NCBI RefSeq assembly: GCF_938028735.1
Contig: NZ_CALIMF010000014.1
Coordinates: forward strand, 62,001 to 126,000
Direction of reading: 5' to 3'
Origin: an uncultured Thermanaerothrix sp.
GTDB lineage: Bacteria > Chloroflexota > Anaerolineae > Anaerolineales > Anaerolineaceae
DNA: 64,000 nucleotides
Under the pieces are notes generated by a model that did no database searches, was not told the origin of the DNA, and saw only the letters and a list, made by a program, of their open reading frames with translations. Shown piece by piece: positions 1-8,635 of the stretch. The translations under genes were made by a program, and so were the position numbers. Position 1 is the stretch's first letter, and the number at the start of each line of letters is the position of its first letter.

Positions 1-1066
1 GTAACATCTCAATGGTTTCCTCTACTGAGGGTTCATCCACGTAAACAGGGGCAAAACGACGTTCCAAGGCGGCATCTTTCTCAATGTACTTATGATACTC
101 GTCCAGAGTTGTCGCCCCAATACACTGTAACTCGCCGCGCGCCAACGCAGGCTTAAGCATGTTGGAAGCGTCCATGGCTCCTTGAGCCGCTCCTGCACCC
201 ACCACGGTGTGGAGTTCATCAATGAATAAGATAATCTCACCCTCGGAACGCTGCACTTCCTCAATGGCGGCCTTCAAGCGCTCCTCGAATTCCCCACGGA
301 AGCGACTCCCGGCAATCATTGCGCCCAAGTCCAGCTGAACAACCCGCTTACCCATCAGAATTTCCGGCACGTCATTGGCCGCAATCTTTTGAGCAAGCCC
401 TTCTACAATGGCCGTCTTCCCTACGCCGGCTTCACCGATCAGCACTGGATTATTCTTGGTTCGGCGCGAGAGAATCTGCATGACTCGCAAGATCTCTTGA
501 TCGCGCCCAATGACTGGATCGAGTTTGCCCTCACGTGCTAATGCGGTCAGGTCTCGCGAATACTTCTCCAGGGTTCGATAGCGGGTTTCAGCCTGAGGAT
601 CGGTCACACGCTGACCACCCCGTATTTGCATGATTGCATCCAACACCCGCTCCCGCGTAATCCCCGCACCCTCGAGCAAACGGGCGGCTGGCGTGTTGCG
701 CTCGCTCAGGATAGCCAGAAAGATATGCTCCGTAGAGATATACTCATCTTTGAGGCGGTTTGCCTCTTCGTTTGCCTGATCAATAATTCGCTTGACCCGC
801 GGTGTTATGAAAATCTGCCCTGCTCCTCCGCCAAAAATGCTGGCTTTAGGACTGGTGCGCAAGATGTAATCCAAGCGGTCTGCCAGCATGCTGGCATCTA
901 CCTTAAGGATCTCAAGAATCTGAGGAATCACACCCTGCGGCTGCTCAATCAGCGCTAGCAGGATGTGCTCGGTGTCAATCTGGTTATGACCATAGCGCTG
1001 AATAATCTCAGCCGCGCGCTGAGCCGCTTCTTGTGCTCGTTCGGTAAATCGGTCAAATCGCATCAT
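1..1066 (-). CDS. ClpB/ClpC-type AAA+ chaperone, 5' part only
   Basis: Cytoplasmic AAA+ unfoldase/disaggregase of the ClpA/B/C family, cut by the left window edge after 355 codons. Two Clp_N repeats fill about residues 1-150. The D1 module has Walker A GEAGVGKT (211-218), a Walker B ending FIDE (about 281-284) and the arginine-finger segment ALERRF (about 333-338). D1 phrases such as [18 protein letters not shown] look more like ClpB than ClpC, but the middle coiled coil and D2, which would show a ClpP-docking loop or its absence, lie outside. The start ATG at 1066 is followed by a second in-frame ATG at 1063; AAGGGA lies about 10 bases upstream. A TATAAT box stands just in front, so this is the first gene of its transcript. 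Confidence 0.9.
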   Translation of the reverse strand, partial: MMRFDRFTERAQEAAQRAAEIIQRYGHNQIDTEHILLALIEQPQGVIPQILEILKVDASMLADRLDYILRTSPKASIFGGGAGQIFITPRVKRIIDQANEEANRLKDEYISTEHIFLAILSERNTPAARLLEGAGITRERVLDAIMQIRGGQRVTDPQAETRYRTLEKYSRDLTALAREGKLDPVIGRDQEILRVMQILSRRTKNNPVLIGEAGVGKTAIVEGLAQKIAANDVPEILMGKRVVQLDLGAMIAGSRFRGEFEERLKAAIEEVQRSEGEIILFIDELHTVVGAGAAQGAMDASNMLKPALARGELQCIGATTLDEYHKYIEKDAALERRFAPVYVDEPSVEETIEML

Positions 1067-1085
1067 AAGCGTAACATCCCTTTAT

Positions 1086-1113
1086 ATTATAGGAAACTAA
1101 CAATCTGTCCAAA
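1086..1113 (-). promoter_or_regulatory. Probable promoter of the clp gene
   Basis: On the minus strand a perfect TATAAT (1091-1086) is preceded by TTTGGA (1113-1108) with a 16-base spacer. Transcription would start near 1079, giving a short leader that contains AAGGGA before the ATG at 1066. I see no clear CIRCE or HAIR-type heat-shock operator here. The -35 match is weak, so confidence rests on the -10 box and its position. Confidence 0.45.
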
Positions 1114-1209
1114 GGAATTATAGCACCTTCAGATTAACAAAATAGAAGCCTTGCATAAGAATTTTGTATGCGTCTGGTCAAACAAAATACTGAGTTCGAA
1201 CGGATAGGG

Positions 1210-1224
1210 TAAAATACCTTGGTA
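1210..1224 (+). promoter_or_regulatory. -10 box placed for a leaderless GNAT mRNA
   Basis: TAAAAT (1210-1215) lies 8 bases before the ATG at 1224, so transcription would begin at or within a base or two of the start codon. No Shine-Dalgarno sequence precedes this gene, which fits a leaderless message. No convincing -35 was found. Confidence 0.35.
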
Positions 1225-2174
1225 TGGAAAAAGTTGTCACTCAAGAAAAAGTCCCTATTCGCCCCCTTCACCTTCCTCAGGACATCCTAGCAGTTGCCGA
1301 CTTAATCGAGGTCTGCTTTGCCAATACCATGGACCCCGATGGTTGGGAATATCTGAGACGTATGCGCACCTGGGGCCTTCAATATCACAATGGTTTTTCC
1401 GCTTCACCGGCTTCACCACCTCCAATGAACGGATTTGTGTGGGAAGAAGAGGGCCGAATTGTGGGTAATCTGAACATTGTTATGCCTAGGGTTAAGTCGC
1501 AGCACCCTCTTATTGTGAATGTGGCAGTACACCCCGATTACCGCCGTCGCGGGATCGCCAAACGATTAACCGAAAAAGCCATTCATTACCTCAAATCCTG
1601 GGATTATCCTTCGGTCTGGCTCCAAGTTAGAGAAGACAACCTAGCTGCGCTTCGCCTCTACGAGGGTTTGGGTTTTCGGGAGCGCGCTCGACGCACAACT
1701 TGGACGGCAACGCCTTCGAACAAAACACACCCTCGCCCTTTATCTGCTCATATTCGGCCACGCCAACCAGCAGAGTGGCCACTGCAAGCCGCTTGGCTGG
1801 AACGAATCTATCCTGAACAAGTAGTCTGGAATTTACCGCTGGATTTACAACGCTTCCGGCCAGGATTCTTAAACTGCCTGCGAAACCTGGTCAGCGAGAC
1901 TCCTCGGCTCCACTTCACAGCATTAGAAAGGGGAGAACCGTTGGGTTTTTGCACATGGGAAGCCACCCTCTACTATGCAGACTGGTTATGGGTTGCCCCG
2001 TGTCCAAGTTGGACTTCTCAAGCCCTACAGACCTTGCTCCCGACTATGCGCCAGCGATTTGGGAAACAACGTCCTCTTTCGGTCAACTATCCAGCCGGTG
2101 AAGATAACGAGGCGTTCCTGACCTGTGGATTTAGCCCCCAGCAAACCCTTATCTGGATGGAACTACCCTTATAA
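1224..2174 (+). CDS. GNAT-family N-acetyltransferase, tandem-domain type
   Basis: Likely transfers an acyl group from acyl-CoA to an amine; the substrate is unknown. The first half (about residues 10-160) is a complete GNAT fold: motif A runs from NVAVHPDYRRRG (99-110) with the RRRGIAKRL acyl-CoA pyrophosphate loop, followed by ALRLYEGLGF, the usual motif B. The second half (about 170-316) has no clear acyl-CoA loop and may be a degenerate second GNAT domain, as in two-domain GNATs of about 300 residues. No ribosome-binding site precedes the ATG; a -10 box lies 8 bases upstream. It is followed 36 bases later by a small membrane protein with its own strong ribosome-binding site. Confidence 0.82.
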   Translation: MEKVVTQEKVPIRPLHLPQDILAVADLIEVCFANTMDPDGWEYLRRMRTWGLQYHNGFSASPASPPPMNGFVWEEEGRIVGNLNIVMPRVKSQHPLIVNVAVHPDYRRRGIAKRLTEKAIHYLKSWDYPSVWLQVREDNLAALRLYEGLGFRERARRTTWTATPSNKTHPRPLSAHIRPRQPAEWPLQAAWLERIYPEQVVWNLPLDLQRFRPGFLNCLRNLVSETPRLHFTALERGEPLGFCTWEATLYYADWLWVAPCPSWTSQALQTLLPTMRQRFGKQRPLSVNYPAGEDNEAFLTCGFSPQQTLIWMELPL

Positions 2175-2210
2175 TGTGTACAAACATGTGCCCAAACGGA
2201 GGAGAAATAA

Positions 2211-2588
2211 ATGAAACGCTTTCTAATTCGCCTGTTCGTAACGGCGCTGGCTTTTTATGTCGCCGTGGCTTTGCTAAGTCCCCAATACATTCAACCTTCA
2301 TCAAGTAATTGGTTGAGCTTTATCTGGCTAGCATTAATTTTTGGAGTGATTAATGCCATTGTTCGCCCCATCTTGATCATCCTGGGATGCCCTTTCATCA
2401 TCCTGACCCTAGGCTTGGGAATTCTCGTGATCAATACCGCCCTGTTCGCCCTGGCTGGATGGATTGGCAATCAGTTTGGGGTTGGGTTCACAGTAAGTGG
2501 TTTCTGGGGCGCGTTCCTCGGCTCACTGGTGGTAAGCATCATCCTTTTCATCAGCCAATTCTTTATCGAGGATATGCGCAAGAAATAA
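2211..2588 (+). CDS. Phage holin family IV-like small membrane protein (PF04020 type)
   Basis: A 125-residue, very hydrophobic protein with four predicted membrane segments (about 6-22, 33-53, 57-85 and 98-119) and a short charged tail EDMRKK. Length and pattern, including INAIVRPIL followed by a long glycine-rich helix, match the widespread family annotated as mycobacterial four-TMS phage holin, whose cellular role in non-phage contexts is unknown. Nothing phage-like surrounds it. A strong GGAGGAG (2198-2204) sits 6 bases before the ATG. It ends 31 bases from the end of convergent surE. Confidence 0.75.
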   Translation: MKRFLIRLFVTALAFYVAVALLSPQYIQPSSSNWLSFIWLALIFGVINAIVRPILIILGCPFIILTLGLGILVINTALFALAGWIGNQFGVGFTVSGFWGAFLGSLVVSIILFISQFFIEDMRKK

Positions 2589-2619
2589 ACACACTTGCCC
2601 AAACCCTCGCACATGAGCG

Positions 2620-3504
2620 TTATTCATCCCAGAAATCTGCCGGGCAAACCACTTTGAAAGCCTCAACCGCTTCCCTCAAGTGTCCGTTGCTTGAGGGGAG
2701 CAAGTCTTCTGCTTCCCATTTCCATGTGTAGAGATCTGAGATAGCACGATAGGCTGTCAAATCAAGCTGTAAAGGGGTAATGGAGACAAAACCTTCTGCC
2801 AACGCCCCCACATCGCTCCCATTTTCAGGAATCCCTGTGGGTACATCACCGCTAATCCAGTAGTATGTTTTTCCCCGTGGATCAATGCGTTCATCCAGAC
2901 GATTATGATACACTCGTAAGCCCTGGCGGGTAATACGAAATCCGCGTATCTTTCCCTCTGGCAGAGCAGGAATGTTGACATTAAGCAGAATACCCTTCGG
3001 AATCCCGTTCTTAAGCACCTGTCCAACGATCTTTTGAGCTAACTGTGCAGCAAGTTGATAATCCACCCCTTTATCCAAACCGTTTTCGCTAATTTCCAGT
3101 GAGAATGCCACGGCTGGGATTCCGGCAATTACGGCCTCCATTGCTGCGGTGACCGTACCCGAATAGGTAACATCATACCCCAAATTAGCACCCTGGTTGA
3201 TTCCCGATACAACCAGATCGATTGGCCGCTTAAAGAACCCCAACACGGCCAAAGAGACACAATCCGAGGGAGCGCCATCACTGGCAAAGGCCAAAGTGCC
3301 GTCAGATAGCCGATACTCTCGTACCCGCAAAGGACGATCCAATGTTTTCACATGTCCTCCACCTGACCAGTTGCGTTCGGGGGCAAGAATGCTTACCTCC
3401 CCCCATGCTCGCATGGCCTGTGCCAATGCCAACAATCCCGGTGAGAGCACACCATCATCATTCGTTACTAGGATATGAGGATAACTGTGAATTCTGCTTG
3501 CCAT
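2620..3504 (-). CDS. surE: 5'/3'-nucleotidase SurE
   Basis: Metal-dependent survival protein that dephosphorylates 5'- and 3'-nucleoside monophosphates in the cytoplasm. The SurE signature is complete: TNDDG with the metal-binding pair Asp16-Asp17, Ser47 in ERNWSGGGH, and VSGINQGANLG with its metal-binding Asn. At 294 residues it is some 30-40 longer than most SurE proteins; the excess is a C-terminal tail after ITPLQLDLTAY. The start follows GGAGGG about 8 bases upstream. It lies 120 bases downstream of the GT39-NHL gene, separated by a terminator-like hairpin. Confidence 0.94.
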   Translation of the reverse strand: MASRIHSYPHILVTNDDGVLSPGLLALAQAMRAWGEVSILAPERNWSGGGHVKTLDRPLRVREYRLSDGTLAFASDGAPSDCVSLAVLGFFKRPIDLVVSGINQGANLGYDVTYSGTVTAAMEAVIAGIPAVAFSLEISENGLDKGVDYQLAAQLAQKIVGQVLKNGIPKGILLNVNIPALPEGKIRGFRITRQGLRVYHNRLDERIDPRGKTYYWISGDVPTGIPENGSDVGALAEGFVSITPLQLDLTAYRAISDLYTWKWEAEDLLPSSNGHLREAVEAFKVVCPADFWDE

Positions 3505-3543
3505 TACAATAGCCCTCCGTTACTGTAAGCATACCCTAAAAGG

Positions 3544-3571
3544 CTTAACACCCCGTTGAAGGGGTGTTAAG
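3544..3571 (-). terminator. Terminator-like hairpin after the GT39-NHL gene
   Basis: A perfect 11-bp stem (3544-3554 with 3561-3571) and a 6-base loop lie between the GT39-NHL stop and surE. In minus-strand reading the stem is followed by CCTTTTAGGG, a short T run, so termination may be partial and surE could receive readthrough. Confidence 0.55.
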
Positions 3572-3624
3572 AAGGGATAAACGCTTGATAAATGTTTCTT
3601 GAGGGGAATAAAGGGGTATTTACG

Positions 3625-6600
3625 CTAAGGTAACACGAAGCGCAATATGACCTGATTACCTGCGTCACTAACCCAAACGCGACCCTTTTCATCAACAGCC
3701 AAACCCGAAGGCAAACCGAAGCCATCTGTGCTTGTACTATAATCCCCCCAACCGCGCACGAAATTGCCTTGCGGATCAAACTCAAGGATGCGGTAGCCTT
3801 CGGGGTCAGTCACGAGGACATGGCCCGAAGGAGCCACTGCGATAAACGGTTTGTTATCCAGTGACTGGCCATACCACCCAGAGATCTCCCACTCCTGCAC
3901 AGGCAAAAAGAGATTGTTGATGAAGTCAGGACGCAACACCTGAACCCGTTGATTCCAGGTATCAGCAATGTAAATGTTTCCTTTCATATCTAGGGCAATG
4001 CCTACCGGCTCGTCAAACTTACCGGCCTCTACTCCAGCCCCACCAAACTGGGCAATATATTGCCCATCGGCCGAGAAAATTACCACCCGCTTGTTACCTG
4101 TATCTGTCACATACACGCGGCCCTGCGCATCTACGGCTACTCCACGTGGCCCCCAGAAAGCCTCAGGGCGCTCAGCCTGACCAAAATATCCCCACATAGT
4201 GATAAATTGTCCCTCAGGGGTAAATTTCTGAATCCGGTGATTCCATGTATCGGCCACGTAAACGCTTCCATCTGGCCCTACTGCTACTCCCCAGGGCTCA
4301 TTAAATGTGCCTCCCAGCGCCTGGCCGGTTGTCAGATCAGCAAAACTGCCCCACACACTTAACACTTCGCCTTGAGCAGAGAGATGCTGAATGCGGTGAT
4401 TACGCGAATCAGCCACGTATATTGAACCATCTGGAGCCACGGCCACCCCACGCGGATTCTGAAATTGTCCGGGTAGATTGCCCGCTACTCCCACCTGCCC
4501 CACTACCAAATCCGGTGTCAGTTGAGTCATTCCCTTTTGATACGGATCCGTTACGATGGTGGGAACCTGCTCAGGTAAAACGCCGTAATTCCACATTTGA
4601 GCCACTATGTCCTTGCGAACGTAAAAGCGGAGTTTTGCACTCGGCTCCCACGTTTCCAGGGTCAGATTTTGATTGCCAGTTAGTTGAGCATAAGCCGAAT
4701 AATCACGGTTAAACCAGATTTGGAAGACGGCTGCCCGCATCTTGGGATCGCGTAAAGCTCCCCATATTCGATCCCAGGTCAGGTTGTAATAATCCTGCAT
4801 CGGCCACCACAAACGCATATATTCAAACTGAACAAATTCCCCCTTGGTAATAGCGTCCAGTTTACTCCAATTCGCACTGTTGCCAGCAATGATCACAGGC
4901 ACATCCCGTAAATCGCGAGTGGGGTTTTCAGCAAAGTATCGTTTGTTGGGGTAATCGCGAAGATACCACCAATAAGGATATAAGGCATCGTTGTCATAAG
5001 CCACCTGGATATCCAAACCTCGCGTTGTACGGCGCGAGATCTCCTCCACTTGTGCCAGGATTTCTTTAGGACCACTGGCCGCGTGTGCGTAGACCAAAAA
5101 CTCTTTAGCAGTGTCGTAATTGATATAGGCCGCCGTCGCCGCTGTACGGAGAGTGATGAGTCCTAGAAAGGCGAAGAGATAGAGGAGCAACAACTTAACC
5201 ACATCCAACCGTCGCCACCCCCTGAAAACGTAAATGATCATCGCACCACTAAGTAACGCCACTGTGATCGCAAACACGAACGTGGTAGTCACCTGAAGGT
5301 GCTCGAGGGTGTAACCACTGAAGGGTAGGATGGGGCCCATCCATGCCATTATGGCGCCAGTTACCGCGCTAAGGAATACGGGAATTAGCAGTAACCCTAG
5401 CCATGCTCGTCCCTGGCGGATGGCGGTCCAAGGTGTCCTATCTACCAACACTCCTAGCCCCCAACCAGCACACAACAACAAGGGCATGGCAATGTGGACG
5501 GTTAACCAGGGCATCTTCTCACCCGCTAGAGAGTAAGCCCCTAAACTCGTCACCGCCCAAAAGACCAGCAAACTAAGCACCGGAAGTGCTTCTACCTTCT
5601 CAGCAGGTGATTCCGAGTTGTCATCCTGGTCCGGGGTTTGAACAACAGTTCCTTCTGAGACGGATAAGACATTTTCGTTGGGTAATGCTGTCGCCCTCTC
5701 CACTGGTGATTCCCCTGAGATCTGGCTGAAGCGACGGTAACGCCAACCCAGGCAAATCGCTAACAACGTACCTAAGGCCGCCAAATACTCATACACTGGA
5801 ATCTGTAAAAGAGCATAGTAATACCATGGCTGGGTGCCCCGGTTGACCCCCTGTTGCTCCAACCAGTATCCTAGTGATCCCACAATGCCGGTAAAGAAAC
5901 CAAACCCGTTGGTAAATACCGTTGTATAAAGCACCACGTAAATCCCATAGAAAAGGGCAAAATTGGTCAGCCAAAAGCGAGGTTTCCACAGGAACCCAAC
6001 CCCCGCCGCAACGAGCATCAACATTACCAACACAATACCACTGCGCAGAATTCCTTGGGGTGAGTAATCTAACGGGTTCCAGTTTTGTCCCAGTAGAACG
6101 CCAATGATCTTAACCGGAAATGCCGTCAATTGAGGTAACACCATTGTGCCTACTAAAAGCAACATATCCAGACTGCGTTCCTGTCTTAAATAGGGCCATC
6201 CCACTTCACGCAACAAGAGAATAGCCGCCACCACACCCAGTCCCAATCCAATCAGCGCCAATCCAACCTCGATTACTTGAGCCGGATTGATGCCACCTGT
6301 TTCCGATGCGGTAACCCCGCGATTGGCGATGGCATTCCACCCTGCCAATACAACGGCTAGCACAAGGGCCAACAATGCTCCGGACAGAACAAGGTTAAAC
6401 AGGAAATGTTTACGGGCTTCCGGCCATGGGAAATGGACACTCCGCGCCATAAACAGAAGCGCCAGGAAAAGCAACAACTGAGCTGTGTAAATGAAGGCAG
6501 TTTCTTTGGTCGCAAACTGAAGCGCTGTAACTGCCGTCAGGATATAAAGCCAGCGTTTCTCACCTTGTTCGAGGTATCTTAAGACCGCCAATAGGGTAAC

Positions 6601-7077
6601 AACACCCCAAAAAGCCACAAAGGCCTCGTTGCGGGTATAACGACCGTAAAAGAGCATATAGGGTGAAATCAGAAACAATACACCCGCGATTAAAGCGCCA
6701 CTTCGTCCCAAATAACGCCGATAACCCAGGAGCACGACAGCAATTGTTGCTACACTGAAAAGTGCCGCTGGAATGCGAGAGGTAAAATCGCTGTCCCCAA
6801 ACAAAAAATAGGCGAGGGCAACCACGTGAAACTGGAATGGGCCGTGAGTGATTGGGTCATGCCGATAGCCCCTTCCCATGTAAAGCTCCCACGAAGGAAC
6901 GACGTGGTTAACTTCATCATGGCTCATCACCCGATCCCCCAAATGATACAGACGGGTAAACAGGGCGAGGCCAAGGATCACTAGCACCAGAAATGTTTCC
7001 AGACGCAACGGAGTTCCAACGCTCCAGAGGGGACGGTCTAACCAGTGAGGTGAATTATCCAGAGTCGGGCGCATCAT
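3625..7077 (-). CDS. GT39/Agl23-like membrane glycosyltransferase fused to NHL repeats
   Basis: A 1150-residue envelope protein. The N-terminal two thirds is a polytopic GT-C glycosyltransferase of the PMT/Agl23 type (flippase-associated Agl23, TIGR03663 style): the first external loop has MSHDEVNH and DPITHGPFQFH, giving the acidic catalytic motif expected for a lipid-phosphosugar donor, followed by about ten hydrophobic segments. A soluble extracellular region comes next. From about residue 830 to the end are five or six NHL/beta-propeller repeats, each with a GVAV-DGSIYVADSRNHRI-like core. It would glycosylate something on the outer face while the propeller binds a partner. AAGGACTG precedes the ATG pair. 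It is divergent from the phosphatase gene. Confidence 0.82.
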   Translation of the reverse strand: MMRPTLDNSPHWLDRPLWSVGTPLRLETFLVLVILGLALFTRLYHLGDRVMSHDEVNHVVPSWELYMGRGYRHDPITHGPFQFHVVALAYFLFGDSDFTSRIPAALFSVATIAVVLLGYRRYLGRSGALIAGVLFLISPYMLFYGRYTRNEAFVAFWGVVTLLAVLRYLEQGEKRWLYILTAVTALQFATKETAFIYTAQLLLFLALLFMARSVHFPWPEARKHFLFNLVLSGALLALVLAVVLAGWNAIANRGVTASETGGINPAQVIEVGLALIGLGLGVVAAILLLREVGWPYLRQERSLDMLLLVGTMVLPQLTAFPVKIIGVLLGQNWNPLDYSPQGILRSGIVLVMLMLVAAGVGFLWKPRFWLTNFALFYGIYVVLYTTVFTNGFGFFTGIVGSLGYWLEQQGVNRGTQPWYYYALLQIPVYEYLAALGTLLAICLGWRYRRFSQISGESPVERATALPNENVLSVSEGTVVQTPDQDDNSESPAEKVEALPVLSLLVFWAVTSLGAYSLAGEKMPWLTVHIAMPLLLCAGWGLGVLVDRTPWTAIRQGRAWLGLLLIPVFLSAVTGAIMAWMGPILPFSGYTLEHLQVTTTFVFAITVALLSGAMIIYVFRGWRRLDVVKLLLLYLFAFLGLITLRTAATAAYINYDTAKEFLVYAHAASGPKEILAQVEEISRRTTRGLDIQVAYDNDALYPYWWYLRDYPNKRYFAENPTRDLRDVPVIIAGNSANWSKLDAITKGEFVQFEYMRLWWPMQDYYNLTWDRIWGALRDPKMRAAVFQIWFNRDYSAYAQLTGNQNLTLETWEPSAKLRFYVRKDIVAQMWNYGVLPEQVPTIVTDPYQKGMTQLTPDLVVGQVGVAGNLPGQFQNPRGVAVAPDGSIYVADSRNHRIQHLSAQGEVLSVWGSFADLTTGQALGGTFNEPWGVAVGPDGSVYVADTWNHRIQKFTPEGQFITMWGYFGQAERPEAFWGPRGVAVDAQGRVYVTDTGNKRVVIFSADGQYIAQFGGAGVEAGKFDEPVGIALDMKGNIYIADTWNQRVQVLRPDFINNLFLPVQEWEISGWYGQSLDNKPFIAVAPSGHVLVTDPEGYRILEFDPQGNFVRGWGDYSTSTDGFGLPSGLAVDEKGRVWVSDAGNQVILRFVLP

Positions 7078-7182
7078 CTTGGCAGTCCTTGAAGAAGTTC
7101 GATTGATGTAAAATCATCAAGCACGCACAAACAGAAAACCAACGAAATTATACTCTCATCTCAAAGCGAGGTTCTGTTATAT

Positions 7183-7713
7183 ATGAATTCAAGTTATCCT
7201 TCAGATTGGTTACCCGATTCCTACTGGGTGGTACCGGGAAAACTTCTGGCTGGCGAGTACCCAGGAGGTCATGATCCCGAGCACACCCGGCAACGCCTGC
7301 GTGCCCTGCTAGACCTGGGAGTGCGTGTGTTTATTGATCTCACCTGGGAAGGAGAAGGAGAACCTTACCAAGAATTACTCCGCCAGGAAGCCACCGAGCG
7401 TGGCATAGAGGTGGAACACATTCGCTTTCCCATTGCTGACCTTGGGATACCCAGTCGCACTACCATGCGGGCAATCTTAGACTCTATTGACCAGTCGCTT
7501 GCAGCTAACTTGGGCACTTACATACATTGCTGGTTTGGGCTAGGCCGTACTGGGACCGTGGTAGGATGCTATCTGGTGCGCCATGGCGCCAGTGGTCCAG
7601 AGGCATTAGAGCGTTTACAATATTTGCGCAGAGAAACCGCTAAATGGTGGCGCTCTTCCCCCGAAACTGCTGAGCAGTGTGCCATGATTACCTCGTGGCA
7701 TGTCGGAGAATAA
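7183..7713 (+). CDS. Protein-tyrosine/dual-specificity-type phosphatase
   Basis: A 176-residue cysteine-based phosphatase. The P-loop is HCWFGLGRTG with nucleophile Cys116 and phosphate-binding Arg122 (CX5R); Asp86 in FPIADLG is a plausible general acid. The fold resembles small bacterial DSP-like phosphatases; the substrate cannot be told. GAGG lies about 12 bases upstream of the ATG. It is followed after 24 bases by a GNAT gene on the same strand, probably one transcript, and is divergent from the GT39-NHL gene. Confidence 0.82.
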   Translation: MNSSYPSDWLPDSYWVVPGKLLAGEYPGGHDPEHTRQRLRALLDLGVRVFIDLTWEGEGEPYQELLRQEATERGIEVEHIRFPIADLGIPSRTTMRAILDSIDQSLAANLGTYIHCWFGLGRTGTVVGCYLVRHGASGPEALERLQYLRRETAKWWRSSPETAEQCAMITSWHVGE

Positions 7714-7737
7714 ATCCCTTTTGGAGGGCATCTTTCC

Positions 7738-8157
7738 ATGATCTCAATTCTCCCTTTTCGCCCCGAAGATTACGAAGAGGCTATGGCGCTGTGGAAAAAC
7801 AGCCCAGGCATAGGACTTAGCCGCGCAGATTCTCCCGAGGCCATTGCCGTGTTTCTAGAGCGCAATCCCGGATTAAATTGGATAGCCAGACAGCATGAGC
7901 GCCTTGTAGGCACTCTGTTATGCGGATATGATGGGCGACGTGCATATCTTTACCACTTGGCCGTCCATCCTGATTATCGGCGCCAGGGAATTGGCCGCGC
8001 CCTGGTTGAGCGATGCTTGGATCAGCTCAAAGCCATGAAGGTCGAAAAGGCTCATCTTTTCGTTTATGCGGATAACCAGGACGCCATTGCTTTCTGGCAA
8101 GCCACAGGCTGGTACTCACGGCCTGAACTGATCATCATGTCGTTCAACGTATCTTGA
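7738..8157 (+). CDS. GNAT-family N-acetyltransferase
   Basis: A 139-residue single-domain acetyltransferase. Motif A is LYHLAVHPDYRRQGIGRAL with the RRQGIG acyl-CoA loop, followed by DNQDAIAFWQATGW, the usual motif B. The C-terminus resembles small YpeA-like proteins. A GGAGG lies 11 bases before the ATG. It is the second gene after the phosphatase; the substrate is unknown. Confidence 0.85.
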   Translation: MISILPFRPEDYEEAMALWKNSPGIGLSRADSPEAIAVFLERNPGLNWIARQHERLVGTLLCGYDGRRAYLYHLAVHPDYRRQGIGRALVERCLDQLKAMKVEKAHLFVYADNQDAIAFWQATGWYSRPELIIMSFNVS

Positions 8158-8273
8158 GGGTTAGCATTCTCGGTCTCATGCCAATGAGTCACACCCCTGA
8201 AAATCCTCCATGGGATCTCTCAATATACACCTTTTATAAACACCCTCACCTCAATAGCACAAATGGATGAGAA

Positions 8274-8303
8274 ATAAAAAGCAAAGGCCTCTTTTGCCTT
8301 TGC
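8274..8303 (-). terminator. Rho-independent terminator of tRNA-Pro
   Basis: A perfect 8-bp stem (8281-8288 with 8296-8303, loop 8289-8295) read on the minus strand is followed directly by TTTTTATTTC. It begins 14 bases after the mature 3' end of the tRNA. It also faces the end of the plus-strand GNAT gene. Confidence 0.85.
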
Positions 8304-8317
8304 ATAAACCTACCTAG

Positions 8318-8392
8318 TCGGGGCGCCCGGATTTGAACCGGGGACCTCTGCGACCCGAACGCAGCGCTCTAGCCGGGCTGAGCCACGCCCCG
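8318..8392 (-). tRNA. tRNA-Pro (anticodon CGG)
   Basis: A 75-base cloverleaf: acceptor CGGGGCG pairs with CGCCCCG, the anticodon loop is TTCGGGT (CGG, reads CCG), and the T arm has GGTTCAAATCC. The discriminator base is A and CCA is not encoded. Its own promoter and terminator flank it, so it is a single-gene transcript. Confidence 0.95.
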
Positions 8393-8405
8393 TCAACTGC
8401 CCATG

Positions 8406-8434
8406 ATTATAGTCGTAAACCTCAAAAAGCGCAA
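8406..8434 (-). promoter_or_regulatory. Promoter of tRNA-Pro
   Basis: TTGCGC (8434-8429), a 17-base spacer, then a perfect TATAAT (8411-8406) on the minus strand. The predicted start near 8399 lies 7 bases before the tRNA 5' end. Confidence 0.7.
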
Positions 8435-8547
8435 TCTCCTAAAGCAAGATTTTGCGGAATTTTCTTGCTTCCCAAAATTACCCCAACAACAAAACTCGTT
8501 ATGTAAAAACCAAAGTTAGGAATCATCTGTATTGTCTGCCTGTAATT

Positions 8548-8566
8548 CGAACATAAGTGCTATAAT
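8548..8566 (+). promoter_or_regulatory. recA -10 box with overlapping SOS-like box
   Basis: CGAACATAAGTGC (8548-8560) followed by T matches 11 of 14 positions of the LexA/DinR box of Gram-positive type (CGAAC-N4-GTTYG). It abuts the -10 TATAAT at 8561-8566, where a bound repressor would block RNA polymerase. No good -35 is seen. The box is degenerate in its right half, so LexA control is an inference. Confidence 0.45.
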
Positions 8567-8635
8567 AAAGGGGCCCTTTGAAATCCGGAGCACCGTTATA
8601 ATAATAACATCCGCAAGTGAGAGGAGATCAAAAAT

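Noticed and set aside
2211-2588. Prophage fragment suggested by the holin-like protein
   Set aside because: No other phage gene, attachment site or composition break nearby. Such proteins are common on bacterial chromosomes.
8597-8602. Second TATAAT ahead of recA
   Set aside because: No -35 at a suitable distance (the best TTGAAA is only 13 bases away). It may be chance in an AT-rich leader.
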